This document shows positions 17,370-24,786 of a stretch of 32,138 nt of DNA, piece by piece. The stretch's first letter is position 1. Each line of letters starts with the position of its first letter. The notes beneath the pieces were generated by a model that did no database searches, was not told the origin of the DNA, and saw only the letters and a list, made by a program, of their open reading frames with translations. The stretch is from Acetatifactor muris (GTDB lineage: Bacteria > Bacillota > Clostridia > Lachnospirales > Lachnospiraceae). The stretch lies in assembly GCA_023664365.1 (NCBI GenBank), contig JAMPFR010000039.1:1-32138 (forward strand), read 5' to 3'. The position numbers and the translations under genes are program-made.

Positions 17370-17404
17370 CCAGTATATAGCAAAATCACACCTTTGTATA
17401 CTGG
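17370..17404 (-). promoter_or_regulatory. Promoter and inverted-repeat operator of the toxin-antitoxin pair
   Basis: CCAGTATA (17370-17377) and TATACTGG (17397-17404) are perfect inverted arms 19 bp apart. On the minus strand a TATACA (-35-like) and TATACT (-10) fall in these arms with a 17-bp spacer. A repressor bound to the arms would cover both promoter elements. Confidence 0.55.
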
Positions 17405-17438
17405 CAATTTCATCTATATCGCTTCCATTATTACAGCA

Positions 17439-17945
17439 TTATTTTGCATCATCATTCTCGCTGCACTTGGACAGGGCCAAAGTTCCCGTCCGGGCCACCT
17501 CCACAATGCTGATGGTTTCAAGCAGGGTAATCAGCGACCGTACCCGTTCCGGCGCGTCGCAGATCTGAAGCATCATAAAATGCTTCGACATGTCAACGAT
17601 CTCTGCCGAATTCATGCTCTCGCAGATTTCAAGGATTTCCCTGCGGTTATTTTTATTGTATTTTACCTTGATCAGCATCAGTTCTCTCGTAATGCACTGC
17701 TGCTCCGAAAAGGTCTTGACCTTTATGACATCCAGCTTCTTGTTCAGCTGTTTTTCAATCTGTTCAATGGTGCGCTCGTCGCCGCTGCTGACAATGGTCA
17801 TGCAGGATACCGCCGCATCGTCCGTCTCCCCCACCGCCAGGCTGTCAATATTGAAGCAGCGCCTGGAAAACAGACCTGCCACCTTGCAAAGCACGCCGGA
17901 ACGGTTTTCTACCAGAACGGAGTAAATTCTTTTCTTCATCTTCAC
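17439..17945 (-). CDS. ilvN: Acetolactate synthase small (regulatory) subunit, copy 2
   Basis: This 168-residue protein has the same ACT plus C-terminal architecture as copy 1 (RIYSVLVENRSGVLCKVAGLFSRR and ITRELMLIKVKY, then VEVARTGTLALSKC), but the sequences differ at well over half the positions by eye, so it is an old paralogue and not a recent duplicate. It starts at GTG 8 nt after AGGAGG, 16 bp behind ilvB, and is the natural partner of that catalytic subunit. Valine binding by either copy is unproven. Confidence 0.92.
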   Translation of the reverse strand: MKMKKRIYSVLVENRSGVLCKVAGLFSRRCFNIDSLAVGETDDAAVSCMTIVSSGDERTIEQIEKQLNKKLDVIKVKTFSEQQCITRELMLIKVKYNKNNRREILEICESMNSAEIVDMSKHFMMLQICDAPERVRSLITLLETISIVEVARTGTLALSKCSENDDAK

Positions 17946-17961
17946 GGTTTACGCCTCCTAT

Positions 17962-19578
17962 CTATTTCACCAGATCCATGGGATCAATCAGACACTCCAG
18001 CAGAACGGAGCGGTCGCCCTTAAGGAATTCGCCGATAACCTCATCGCAGCGCTCCATGCTTTCCAGGCGCAGGAAAGGCATTTCATATGCCGCCGCAAGC
18101 TTCTCCAAATCAGGGCTGCCGGACAGGTCAACCACGGAATAATTATCCTTGTAGGTATAATGCTGGTATTCCCGCACCATGCCCAGGAAATTGTTTTTCA
18201 AAACCACAATCTTCACCGGAATATGGTGCTGGCGCATAGTAGCAAGCTCCATCATGGACATCTGGAAGGAGCCGTCCCCGCAGACCGCAACCACCTGCCT
18301 GTCCGGTGCCGCAACCTTGGCCCCCATTGCCGCCGGAATAGAATATCCCATGGTGCCCATGCCGCCTGAGGTCAGGAATTTTCCACCTTTTACTCTCGCA
18401 TAGCCGCAGGACCAAATCTGATTCTGACCCACATCCGCCACATAGACGGCGTTCTCCTCCATTCTTTCGGAAAGTTCGGCAATAAAGGCCGCCGGGTCTA
18501 CAAAGGCAGCGTCGGGACTGCGCCTCGGTGCCATCTGCACACGATAGGTTTCCAGCGTTTTCAGCCACTCCTCACAGTTACAGTCAAATTCCTCTTTTGC
18601 AAAATCGTTGAAAATATGTTTGGCGTCTCCCACCAGAGGAATGGTGGGGCCTGCATTTTTGCCGATTTCCGCAGGGTCAACGTCAATGTGAACCAGAACC
18701 TTGTCCCTGGTAATCAGATCCGGCTGGCTTACCGCCCGATCCGCCACCCGGGCGCCCACCATAATCAGTAAATCCGACTCGTTCATGGCACGATTTGCAT
18801 AGGGTTTTCCGTTATTGCCCACCATACCGAAATACAGGGGATGCGCCGTGGGCATGACGCCGATTCCCATCATGGTGGACACTACGGGAACACCGTGCTT
18901 CTCCGCAAAGCTCCGCAAATCGCCCTCCGCCTGACTTAACAGGACGCCGCCGCCTGCGCAGATAATGGGCCTTTTCGCCTTTTCCAGTTCCCGGATTACC
19001 TTTTTAATCTGTACCGCATGGCCTTTGACTGTGGGCTTGTAGGTGCGCAGAGATACCTCCTCCGGATACTTGAACTTACTGATAACCGCATTCTGCACAT
19101 CAATGGGAATATCAATGAGTACCGGGCCCTTTCTTCCCGTATTTGCAATGTAAAATGCCTCTTTGAAAATACGGGGAATATCATTTACATTTTTCACAAG
19201 ATAGCTGTATTTTACAAAGGATTCCACCGCCCCCGTAATGTCCGCCTCCTGGAACACGTCGCTGCCCAACAGCTCGCTGTTCACCTGTCCCGTAATGCAG
19301 ATCAGGGGAATGCTGTCCGCAAAGGCCGTGGCAATTCCCGTGATAACGTTGGTGGCGCCGGGGCCGGAGGTTACGGCGCAGACCCCCGGCCGGTTTGTCA
19401 TCCTCGCCACACCGCTGGCCGCATGAGCCGCATTCTGCTCTGTACGGATCAGCACCGTGCGGATGTCCGACTCCAGTATACTGTTGTAAAAAGGACAGAT
19501 GGCTACGCCGGGATAACCGAACACCGTAGTAACTCCCTCCGCCTCAAGACATTTTATGATGGCATCTGCACCTATCAT
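17962..19578 (-). CDS. ilvB: Acetolactate synthase large (catalytic) subunit
   Basis: This 538-residue thiamine diphosphate enzyme makes acetolactate or acetohydroxybutyrate from pyruvate, the first common step of branched-chain synthesis. It has the N-terminal catalytic glutamate region (FGYPG, then RTEQNAAHAASGVARMT), the central FAD/ADP-type domain (GGGVLLSQAEGDLR) and the C-terminal ThDP motif VAVCGDGSFQMSMMELATM with its asparagines in VVLKNNFLGMVREYQ. The length is slightly short but within the family. AGGAGG precedes the ATG. It follows metH by 66 bp with no promoter or terminator seen, so metH-ilvB-ilvN probably share a transcript. Confidence 0.95.
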   Translation of the reverse strand: MIGADAIIKCLEAEGVTTVFGYPGVAICPFYNSILESDIRTVLIRTEQNAAHAASGVARMTNRPGVCAVTSGPGATNVITGIATAFADSIPLICITGQVNSELLGSDVFQEADITGAVESFVKYSYLVKNVNDIPRIFKEAFYIANTGRKGPVLIDIPIDVQNAVISKFKYPEEVSLRTYKPTVKGHAVQIKKVIRELEKAKRPIICAGGGVLLSQAEGDLRSFAEKHGVPVVSTMMGIGVMPTAHPLYFGMVGNNGKPYANRAMNESDLLIMVGARVADRAVSQPDLITRDKVLVHIDVDPAEIGKNAGPTIPLVGDAKHIFNDFAKEEFDCNCEEWLKTLETYRVQMAPRRSPDAAFVDPAAFIAELSERMEENAVYVADVGQNQIWSCGYARVKGGKFLTSGGMGTMGYSIPAAMGAKVAAPDRQVVAVCGDGSFQMSMMELATMRQHHIPVKIVVLKNNFLGMVREYQHYTYKDNYSVVDLSGSPDLEKLAAAYEMPFLRLESMERCDEVIGEFLKGDRSVLLECLIDPMDLVK

Positions 19579-19644
19579 GGTAAATTCCTCCTATCTTTTC
19601 GCCGGTTTCTGCCGGCAGCCGTCACAATGTGCAAAATATAACCG

Positions 19645-22278
19645 TTATGCAAGACAGCCCGTGAGCCGTTTTGCCACCTTCACTGCCTCTGCCGCATCCC
19701 GGGAATATCCGTCTGCTCCGATTTCGTCCGCATACTCCTGCGTAATGACCGCCCCCCCTATCATAATTTTGGCCTGTACCTTCTGCTCCTTTGCATAGGC
19801 CACCACCTCTCTCATACGCTGCATGGTGGTAGTCATCAGGGCGGACAGGGCAATAATATCCGCATGATGTTCCTGTGCGGCCCGGATGATTTCCTCCTTC
19901 GGCACATCCTTCCCCAGATCAATCACCTGAAAACCATGATTCTTCAGCATCAGGGCAACCAAATTCTTTCCGATGTCGTGGATATCCCCCTCTACCGTGG
20001 CGATTACTACCACAGGCATATCCGTCCCGCCGCTTTCCCGCAGAAGCAGGGGTTCCAGCACCTCAATGGCATTTTTCATAGCCTCTGCACTGCCGATAAG
20101 CTGAGGCAGGAAATATTTCCCCCTGTCAAACAGCTCTCCCACTTCATTTATGGCCGGCAGTAAAACCTGATTCAGCAGCGCCTGCGGGTCTTCGCCGGTA
20201 TGGAGCGCTTCCCCCGTAATGGCGGCAATGCCGCTTCGGTTCCCTTTCATGACGGCATGGCGGAGCTTCTGTCTGCAGGGGCTTTCTTCCCTGCTGTCTG
20301 CTGCACTGCTTCCGCCTTCGGACATGCCGGCCGAACTGTTTCCGTTCCCTGCTGCACTGCCTCCGTTTCCCGACCCGCCGCCGGAGTTTTTCACGACTCC
20401 GCCGCCTGCCACACCGCTTCCTGCCCCTTCCGGGGATTTGGCCTGCGCACCGGAACCGCCCCCTTCCGGCTGCCCGGGCGGCAGCTTTCTCTGCTGTTCC
20501 GCTTTTCGCTCCCGTTTTTCCGCGGCGGCATTTACATATTCAATATACCGGACGTCCGCATCCTCCTTTGCAAGCAGCAAATCCGCGGCAAGCCCGCAGC
20601 TCACCAGCAATTCCTGAGAAGGATTGGCGATCGCCATAGTCAGCCCTTCCCGGATGGCCAGCGTCAGAAACGTGGTGTTCACATAGCTTCTCTCCGGCAT
20701 ACCGAAGGAAATGTTAGAAAGTCCGCAGATGGTAGCCAGCCCCTTTTCCCTGCAGTAGCGAATGGTCTCCAGGGTTTCCAGCGCCGCCCTCTTATTGGCG
20801 CCTACCGCGGCCACCAGCCCGTCCACCACCACATCCTCTTTTTCCATCCCCAGGGAACGGGCCCGTTCCAGAACGGTTTCTATAATATGGATTTTCTCTT
20901 CAATATTCTCCGGCAGCCCCTTATCCGACAGAGGCAGCAAAATAAACATGGCGCCGTATTTTTTTACAATGGGAAGCAGCTTTTCAAACTTTTCCGTCTC
21001 CAGTGAAACAGAGTTTACCAGGGCTCTTCCCGGATAATAGCGCAGCGCCGCCTCCAACACCTCCACATGGCTGGAATCCAGCGACAGGGGCAGACTGGTG
21101 ACGCCGGACACCTCCTCTATGGCCCGGAGCATCATTTTCTCTTCGTCGATGCCGCTCATGCCCATGTTTATATCCAGGATACAGGCTCCGTCCTGCTCCT
21201 GTTCCTCCGCAAACTGCAGTACCCTGTCCATACTGCCTTCCCGCAGCTGTGCCTGGAGAAGCTTTTTCCCGGTGGGATTAATGCGCTCCCCCACAATCAT
21301 AAAATTACCATCCAGACCAAAGGCAACAGTCTTCCGCTCCGAAGCCAGGAACCGCATTCCCGGCTGCCGTCTCCGGACACTGCGATCCGGCTCTCTGCCG
21401 AAGGTATCCCGCAGCCTGCGGATAAATTCCGGCGTGGTTCCGCAGCAGCCACCCAGCACGGTGGCCCCGGCAGCCACCGGCAGCTTCATCTCCTCCACAA
21501 ACGAATCAGCATCCATCCCGTAGCAGGTTCGTCCCTGTTCATCCAGAAAAGGCAGCCCTGCGTTTGGCTTTGCTATAATGGGAATCTCCCCGGTGACCGC
21601 TGCCATGTCTGCCACAATCTGCTCCATGGCGCCTGGCCCGGTGGAGCAGTTTACACCAATGGCGCATGCCCCCAGGCTTTCCAGCACCACCGCCGCCGTC
21701 CCGGCATCCGTCCCGTACAGGGTCCTGCCGTCCGGCTCAAAGGTCATTGTCACCATAACAGGCAGATCGCAGACTTCTTTTGCCGCAATCAGCGCCGCCC
21801 TGGCCTCTGCAAGGCTCATCATTGTCTCCACCACCAGAAGGTCTGCGCCGGCCTCCGCCAGTGCCTGAATCTGCTCTTTGTAGACAGAAATCAGTTCCTC
21901 CGGCTGCATGGCGCCCATGGGAGACAGCTGCTCTCCCGTCATAGTCAGATCTCCCGCCACATATACCCTGCGATCCGAAACCGTGGACGCCGCCTCTCTG
22001 GAAATGGCCACCAGTTCCCTGTTCATTGCCTGCAGATGGTCTGCGAGACCGTATTCCGCCAGTTTGATTCTGTTGGCCGTAAAAGTCGGCGCATATAATA
22101 TATCTGTCCCCGCCAGCACATATTGCCTCTGTAATTCCAGCATCACATCCCGGTGCTCCAGTATCCAGCGCTCCGGGCAGACGCCGGAGGGCATTCCGGC
22201 CTTTACCAGATTGGAGCCTGTGGCGCCATCCAGATACAGACAGGCTTTTGAAAGTTTTAAAAATTCGCTTCGCGTCAT
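19645..22278 (-). CDS. metH: Cobalamin-dependent methionine synthase lacking the activation domain
   Basis: This 877-residue protein transfers a methyl group from methyltetrahydrofolate through cobalamin to homocysteine. In order it has the homocysteine domain (DGATGSN near 18; zinc cysteines near 211 in GVNCSTGP and near 277 in GGCCGTTP), the pterin domain (GERINPTGKKLL, DINMG), a 60-residue Gly/Ser/Ala-rich linker (about 600-663), the cap domain, and the cobalamin domain with GDIHDIG (cobalt-ligand His near 767). It ends there: the roughly 330-residue SAM-dependent reactivation domain of E. coli MetH is absent, so a separate reactivase is expected. GGGAGG precedes the ATG. Confidence 0.95.
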   Translation of the reverse strand: MTRSEFLKLSKACLYLDGATGSNLVKAGMPSGVCPERWILEHRDVMLELQRQYVLAGTDILYAPTFTANRIKLAEYGLADHLQAMNRELVAISREAASTVSDRRVYVAGDLTMTGEQLSPMGAMQPEELISVYKEQIQALAEAGADLLVVETMMSLAEARAALIAAKEVCDLPVMVTMTFEPDGRTLYGTDAGTAAVVLESLGACAIGVNCSTGPGAMEQIVADMAAVTGEIPIIAKPNAGLPFLDEQGRTCYGMDADSFVEEMKLPVAAGATVLGGCCGTTPEFIRRLRDTFGREPDRSVRRRQPGMRFLASERKTVAFGLDGNFMIVGERINPTGKKLLQAQLREGSMDRVLQFAEEQEQDGACILDINMGMSGIDEEKMMLRAIEEVSGVTSLPLSLDSSHVEVLEAALRYYPGRALVNSVSLETEKFEKLLPIVKKYGAMFILLPLSDKGLPENIEEKIHIIETVLERARSLGMEKEDVVVDGLVAAVGANKRAALETLETIRYCREKGLATICGLSNISFGMPERSYVNTTFLTLAIREGLTMAIANPSQELLVSCGLAADLLLAKEDADVRYIEYVNAAAEKRERKAEQQRKLPPGQPEGGGSGAQAKSPEGAGSGVAGGGVVKNSGGGSGNGGSAAGNGNSSAGMSEGGSSAADSREESPCRQKLRHAVMKGNRSGIAAITGEALHTGEDPQALLNQVLLPAINEVGELFDRGKYFLPQLIGSAEAMKNAIEVLEPLLLRESGGTDMPVVVIATVEGDIHDIGKNLVALMLKNHGFQVIDLGKDVPKEEIIRAAQEHHADIIALSALMTTTMQRMREVVAYAKEQKVQAKIMIGGAVITQEYADEIGADGYSRDAAEAVKVAKRLTGCLA

Positions 22279-22317
22279 AAGGTGCCTCCCACCCAGCCCC
22301 GTTTCTTTTTTCGATTA

Positions 22318-22347
22318 ATCATAGCATATACCTGAATGAACCGTAAA
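22318..22347 (-). promoter_or_regulatory. Sigma-A promoter for metH
   Basis: TTTACG (-35, 22342-22347) and TATGAT (-10, 22318-22323) are 18 bp apart on the minus strand. The implied leader is only about 33 nt, too short for a cobalamin or SAM riboswitch. Confidence 0.6.
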
Positions 22348-22413
22348 GGGGAGGATTTATTCTTTTTGTAAGGGTTATGTATTGCCTATTAAGACAAAAT
22401 ATGATAAATTTAA

Positions 22414-22422
22414 TGATATAAT
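22414..22422 (+). promoter_or_regulatory. Extended -10 promoter for the lipoprotein gene
   Basis: TG-A-TATAAT is a full extended -10 element. No good -35 is seen 17 bp upstream, which is common for extended -10 promoters. GGAGG follows at 22444-22448. Confidence 0.6.
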
Positions 22423-22458
22423 GTGTGCCAAGGGGCATGAATTGGAGGTTGGCTTAAG

Positions 22459-22932
22459 TTGAAAAATAAGGTTCGTATGCTGATTGCGGCTGTATTTGCC
22501 GCCATACTGCTGACGGCGTGTGGCGAGGATCCCGAGCTGGTGCAGTTCCGCAAAAATATAGATGATTTTTGTACCAAAATTTCCGAAATAGACAGCGGCA
22601 TGAACAACATAGATGCGGAGGCCGATAACGCCGTGGCGGAATTCTTAGGCTATCTGGATGAATTGGATCTCATCTTCCAGTCCTTCGCCAAATTGGATTT
22701 TCCCGAAGAATTTGACTACCTGGAGGCCACCGCAGACGAAGCAAGCCAGTACATGACTACCGCAGTAGAAAGCTACCACGAGGCATACAGCAACGGTTCC
22801 TATAACGAATATACCGCTGAATACGCCTATGGGAACTATTCCAGAGCCTATAAGAGAATCCAAATTATTATCAGTTTTCTCCATGGAGAAACTCCGGATG
22901 ATGTAAATGTTATTATGGAAGAAGAATCCTAG
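22459..22932 (+). CDS. Small lipoprotein of unknown function
   Basis: This 157-residue protein has a short positive start, a hydrophobic stretch and a lipobox LTAC ending at C21, so it should be lipid-anchored on the outer face of the membrane. The mature part is acidic and probably all-helical, with tyrosine-rich segments (SYHEAYSNGSYNEYTAEYAYG). I do not recognise a family. The start is TTG, with GGAGG 10 nt upstream. It is read alone, divergent from metH, and ends at a strong terminator. Confidence 0.8.
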   Translation: MKNKVRMLIAAVFAAILLTACGEDPELVQFRKNIDDFCTKISEIDSGMNNIDAEADNAVAEFLGYLDELDLIFQSFAKLDFPEEFDYLEATADEASQYMTTAVESYHEAYSNGSYNEYTAEYAYGNYSRAYKRIQIIISFLHGETPDDVNVIMEEES

Positions 22933-22936
22933 TCCT

Positions 22937-22966
22937 GAAAATGCCGCGCTTTTGCGGCATTTTTTA
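22937..22966 (+). terminator. Terminator of the lipoprotein gene
   Basis: ATGCCGC (22941-22947) and GCGGCAT (22954-22960) form a perfect stem with a 6-nt loop, followed by TTTTT. A TTTTC run on the other strand may let it also serve the DUF2752 gene arriving from the right. Confidence 0.85.
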
Positions 22967-22990
22967 TTCATGACGATAGAATTCTCGCGA
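22962..22990. repeat. Half-copy of a palindromic repeat shared with the window's right edge
   Basis: The 29-nt segment matches the reverse complement of 32101-32129 at 26 positions. The shared core is GAC(G/A)ATAGAATTCTCGC. Here only one side of the palindrome is kept. Confidence 0.55.
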
Positions 22991-22998
22991 AGCACTTT

Positions 22999-23397
22999 TT
23001 ACATCAATATACCGAATCCCAGTCTGAGAAAATTCTTAACCCCAAAATTCACCACAAGAATCACCAGGCCTGCCCACAGATACCAGTAATGAAATTTCCA
23101 GCCCCGGATTCCCTTTGCTCCAAGTCTGTGCAGCCCCTGGGTCAGCATAAAGCCTGTGTAGATAAACGCAGCATACGGAATAAACGGATGATACCAGGCT
23201 GCCCGTAAAAGCTGCCCATGCAGCAGCGCCGCCAGCGCCCTTGTCCCGCCGCAGCCCGGACAGTAAATTCCCATAATCGCACTGAAAAAGCAGGGAACTG
23301 TGGGAAGAAATTTATGCAAAACACATTGATACAGCACTGCCAGGGCTGTTGCCGCCGCCAGTGCTGCCAATCCGATCCGGAACAATTCATCTTCCAA
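22999..23397 (-). CDS. DUF2752 domain membrane protein
   Basis: This 132-residue protein carries the DUF2752 signature CPGCGGTRALAALLHG near residues 45-60, set between hydrophobic helices, and three or four membrane segments overall. The family's function is unknown; it is common in Clostridia and often sits with DUF4190 genes, as here. The only ordinary start codon is a TTG (23397), and no good ribosome site precedes it. The same frame is open back to the end of the DUF4190 gene, so translation may be coupled from there. Confidence 0.8.
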   Translation of the reverse strand: MEDELFRIGLAALAAATALAVLYQCVLHKFLPTVPCFFSAIMGIYCPGCGGTRALAALLHGQLLRAAWYHPFIPYAAFIYTGFMLTQGLHRLGAKGIRGWKFHYWYLWAGLVILVVNFGVKNFLRLGFGILM

Positions 23398-23437
23398 AGT
23401 ATTCGTTTTTTTCGGGTGTTCCTGTAATACTTTACCT

Positions 23438-23860
23438 TTAATAATAATACTCCATCATCTCCTGCATCATTTCCATAAAGGAGTCGGAATTCATCACCAT
23501 ATTGATATACCAGGCAAAATATACTGTCATCAGAATACCAAAGATTATGGCAATAATGGAGCAGACAAGTCCGGCAATGCCGATGCCCGAACCTTTATTC
23601 TTTGAATTTCCAACCAATGCCAGAATCAGGCCGATAATACCCAGTAATAATCCCAGCACACCATAACAGCAGCAGCCCGGAATACCGAGAATACCCAGGA
23701 CAAGGCCGGCAATCTGCATTCCGTTTGCCTTGTTGGGGCCTCCGTTCTGAGGCGGCTGATACTGCTGTGTATTGGCAGTATAGTCCTGATAATAATTTCC
23801 GGATGAAGAACCGGTGCCGCTCTCTCCGTTTTGCTGGTTTCCGTAATTTTGCTCGTCCAT
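23438..23860 (-). CDS. DUF4190-type small membrane protein
   Basis: This 140-residue protein has a low-complexity N-terminus rich in Gln, Asn, Gly and Tyr (to about residue 47), followed by two hydrophobic blocks: GMQIAGLVLGILGIPGCCCYGVLG with GLILALVGN, and GIGIAGLVCSIIAIIFGIL. This is the usual DUF4190 pattern. A methionine-rich acidic tail ends in EYYY. The function is unknown. AAAGGAG precedes the ATG. It lies between the flagellin and DUF2752 genes on the same strand. Confidence 0.8.
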   Translation of the reverse strand: MDEQNYGNQQNGESGTGSSSGNYYQDYTANTQQYQPPQNGGPNKANGMQIAGLVLGILGIPGCCCYGVLGLLLGIIGLILALVGNSKNKGSGIGIAGLVCSIIAIIFGILMTVYFAWYINMVMNSDSFMEMMQEMMEYYY

Positions 23861-23894
23861 TTTTTTCTCCTTTATATAAAATACTTTACATGAC

Positions 23895-24692
23895 TTACAT
23901 GCCGAAAAGCTTCAAAACCGATGCGTCATCCTGCATCTTTTTGCGCATCATCCCCATGCTGTAATCCTGAAGAAGCTTGTTTTTCTGCTTTTCCGATACT
24001 GCCTTGGAAATATCCAGATCCTCTATGCGGCTTCCGGAAGCAGTCAGATTCTCTGACGTTACCCGGTTGCTGTTGTAAGCATGCTCCAGAGAATTGGTAA
24101 CGGCTCCTGTCCTGCCCCTGGCCGCACTTACCATTTCAATTGCCGCGTCAATATCGGAAAGATTAAAATCCTTTGTGACGTCATAGCCGTTGATTCCCAG
24201 AGCTTTTAAAGTCACATTTTCCATTCCGAGCTTTAATCCGGTGCCGTCGGCATTTGCGGCAATATGCATATCCGCCTTGCTGCCGTCCAACAGCGACATT
24301 TCATTAAATCTGGTTCCCACCGCCGTGCGCTGGACGTCCTGGAGCAGCTGGTTTACCTCGCCCTGGATCATCTTTCTGTCGGAATCGCTGTAAAGACCGT
24401 TGGACGCCTGAATACTAAGTTCCTTAATCCTCTGCAGGGAATCCGTCATCGTCCCCATGGCTCCGTCCGCCACATTTGCAACGCTGATACCGTCACGGAT
24501 ATTGGACGCGCCCACGTCCAGCCCTTTGTTTTCCTTCAGAATCTTCTGGGCAATGGCAAGTCCCGCCGCATCATCCGCCGCTCTGTTGATCCGCTTGCCG
24601 CTGGCAAGCTTTCCGTAAATGGAATTCGTATTATTATTGGAACGGGCAACGTTATAAACAGAATGGGTATTGCCGACCGGCGTTATTTTCAT
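23895..24692 (-). CDS. Flagellin-like protein (orphan)
   Basis: This 265-residue protein has the conserved flagellin N-terminal helix region (NSIYGKLASGKRINRAADDAAGLAIAQKI, then NIRDGISVANVADGAM and SLQRIKELSIQASNG) and a matching C-terminal region (RGRTGAVTNSLEHAYNSNRVTSENLTASGSRIED). The middle domain is very short. The N-terminus MKITPVGNTHSVYNV departs from the usual MRINHNI, and the C-terminus ends in LKLFGM instead of the standard coiled-coil end. No other flagellar gene is in the window. The start at 24692 has GGAG 9 nt upstream. It could be a minor filament subunit, a secreted flagellin relative or a relic. Confidence 0.85.
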   Translation of the reverse strand: MKITPVGNTHSVYNVARSNNNTNSIYGKLASGKRINRAADDAAGLAIAQKILKENKGLDVGASNIRDGISVANVADGAMGTMTDSLQRIKELSIQASNGLYSDSDRKMIQGEVNQLLQDVQRTAVGTRFNEMSLLDGSKADMHIAANADGTGLKLGMENVTLKALGINGYDVTKDFNLSDIDAAIEMVSAARGRTGAVTNSLEHAYNSNRVTSENLTASGSRIEDLDISKAVSEKQKNKLLQDYSMGMMRKKMQDDASVLKLFGM

Positions 24693-24708
24693 AATAATTG
24701 CTCCTTTC

Positions 24709-24741
24709 TGCACAGACCGAAAATCCTCCGTTCACTGTGCA
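24709..24741 (-). promoter_or_regulatory. Hairpin with GGA loop in the flagellin leader
   Basis: TGCACAG (24709-24715) and CTGTGCA (24735-24741) form a perfect 7-bp stem. On the minus strand the loop holds AACGGAGGAT, and a second GGA (AAAGGAG, the ribosome site) follows just below the stem. Two GGA sites, one in a hairpin loop and one at the ribosome site, match how CsrA represses hag in Bacillus subtilis. Confidence 0.5.
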
Positions 24742-24745
24742 AAAC

Positions 24746-24773
24746 CTTATACTCTTATTTAAGTATAATACAA
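24746..24773 (-). promoter_or_regulatory. Sigma-A-like promoter for the flagellin gene
   Basis: TTGTAT (-35, 24768-24773) and TATAAG (-10, 24746-24751) are 16 bp apart on the minus strand. No sigma-D/sigma-28 pattern (TAAA-N15-GCCGATAA) was seen. Confidence 0.5.
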
Positions 24774-24786
24774 CCCACAGGGAATT

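Noticed and set aside
21067-22098. Long plus-strand frame (343 codons)
   Set aside because: It is antisense to metH and its residues show no domain; it arises from the GC-rich third codon positions of metH.
22279-22458. Cobalamin or SAM riboswitch upstream of metH
   Set aside because: The predicted transcript leader is only about 33 nt, and no conserved riboswitch boxes were seen.
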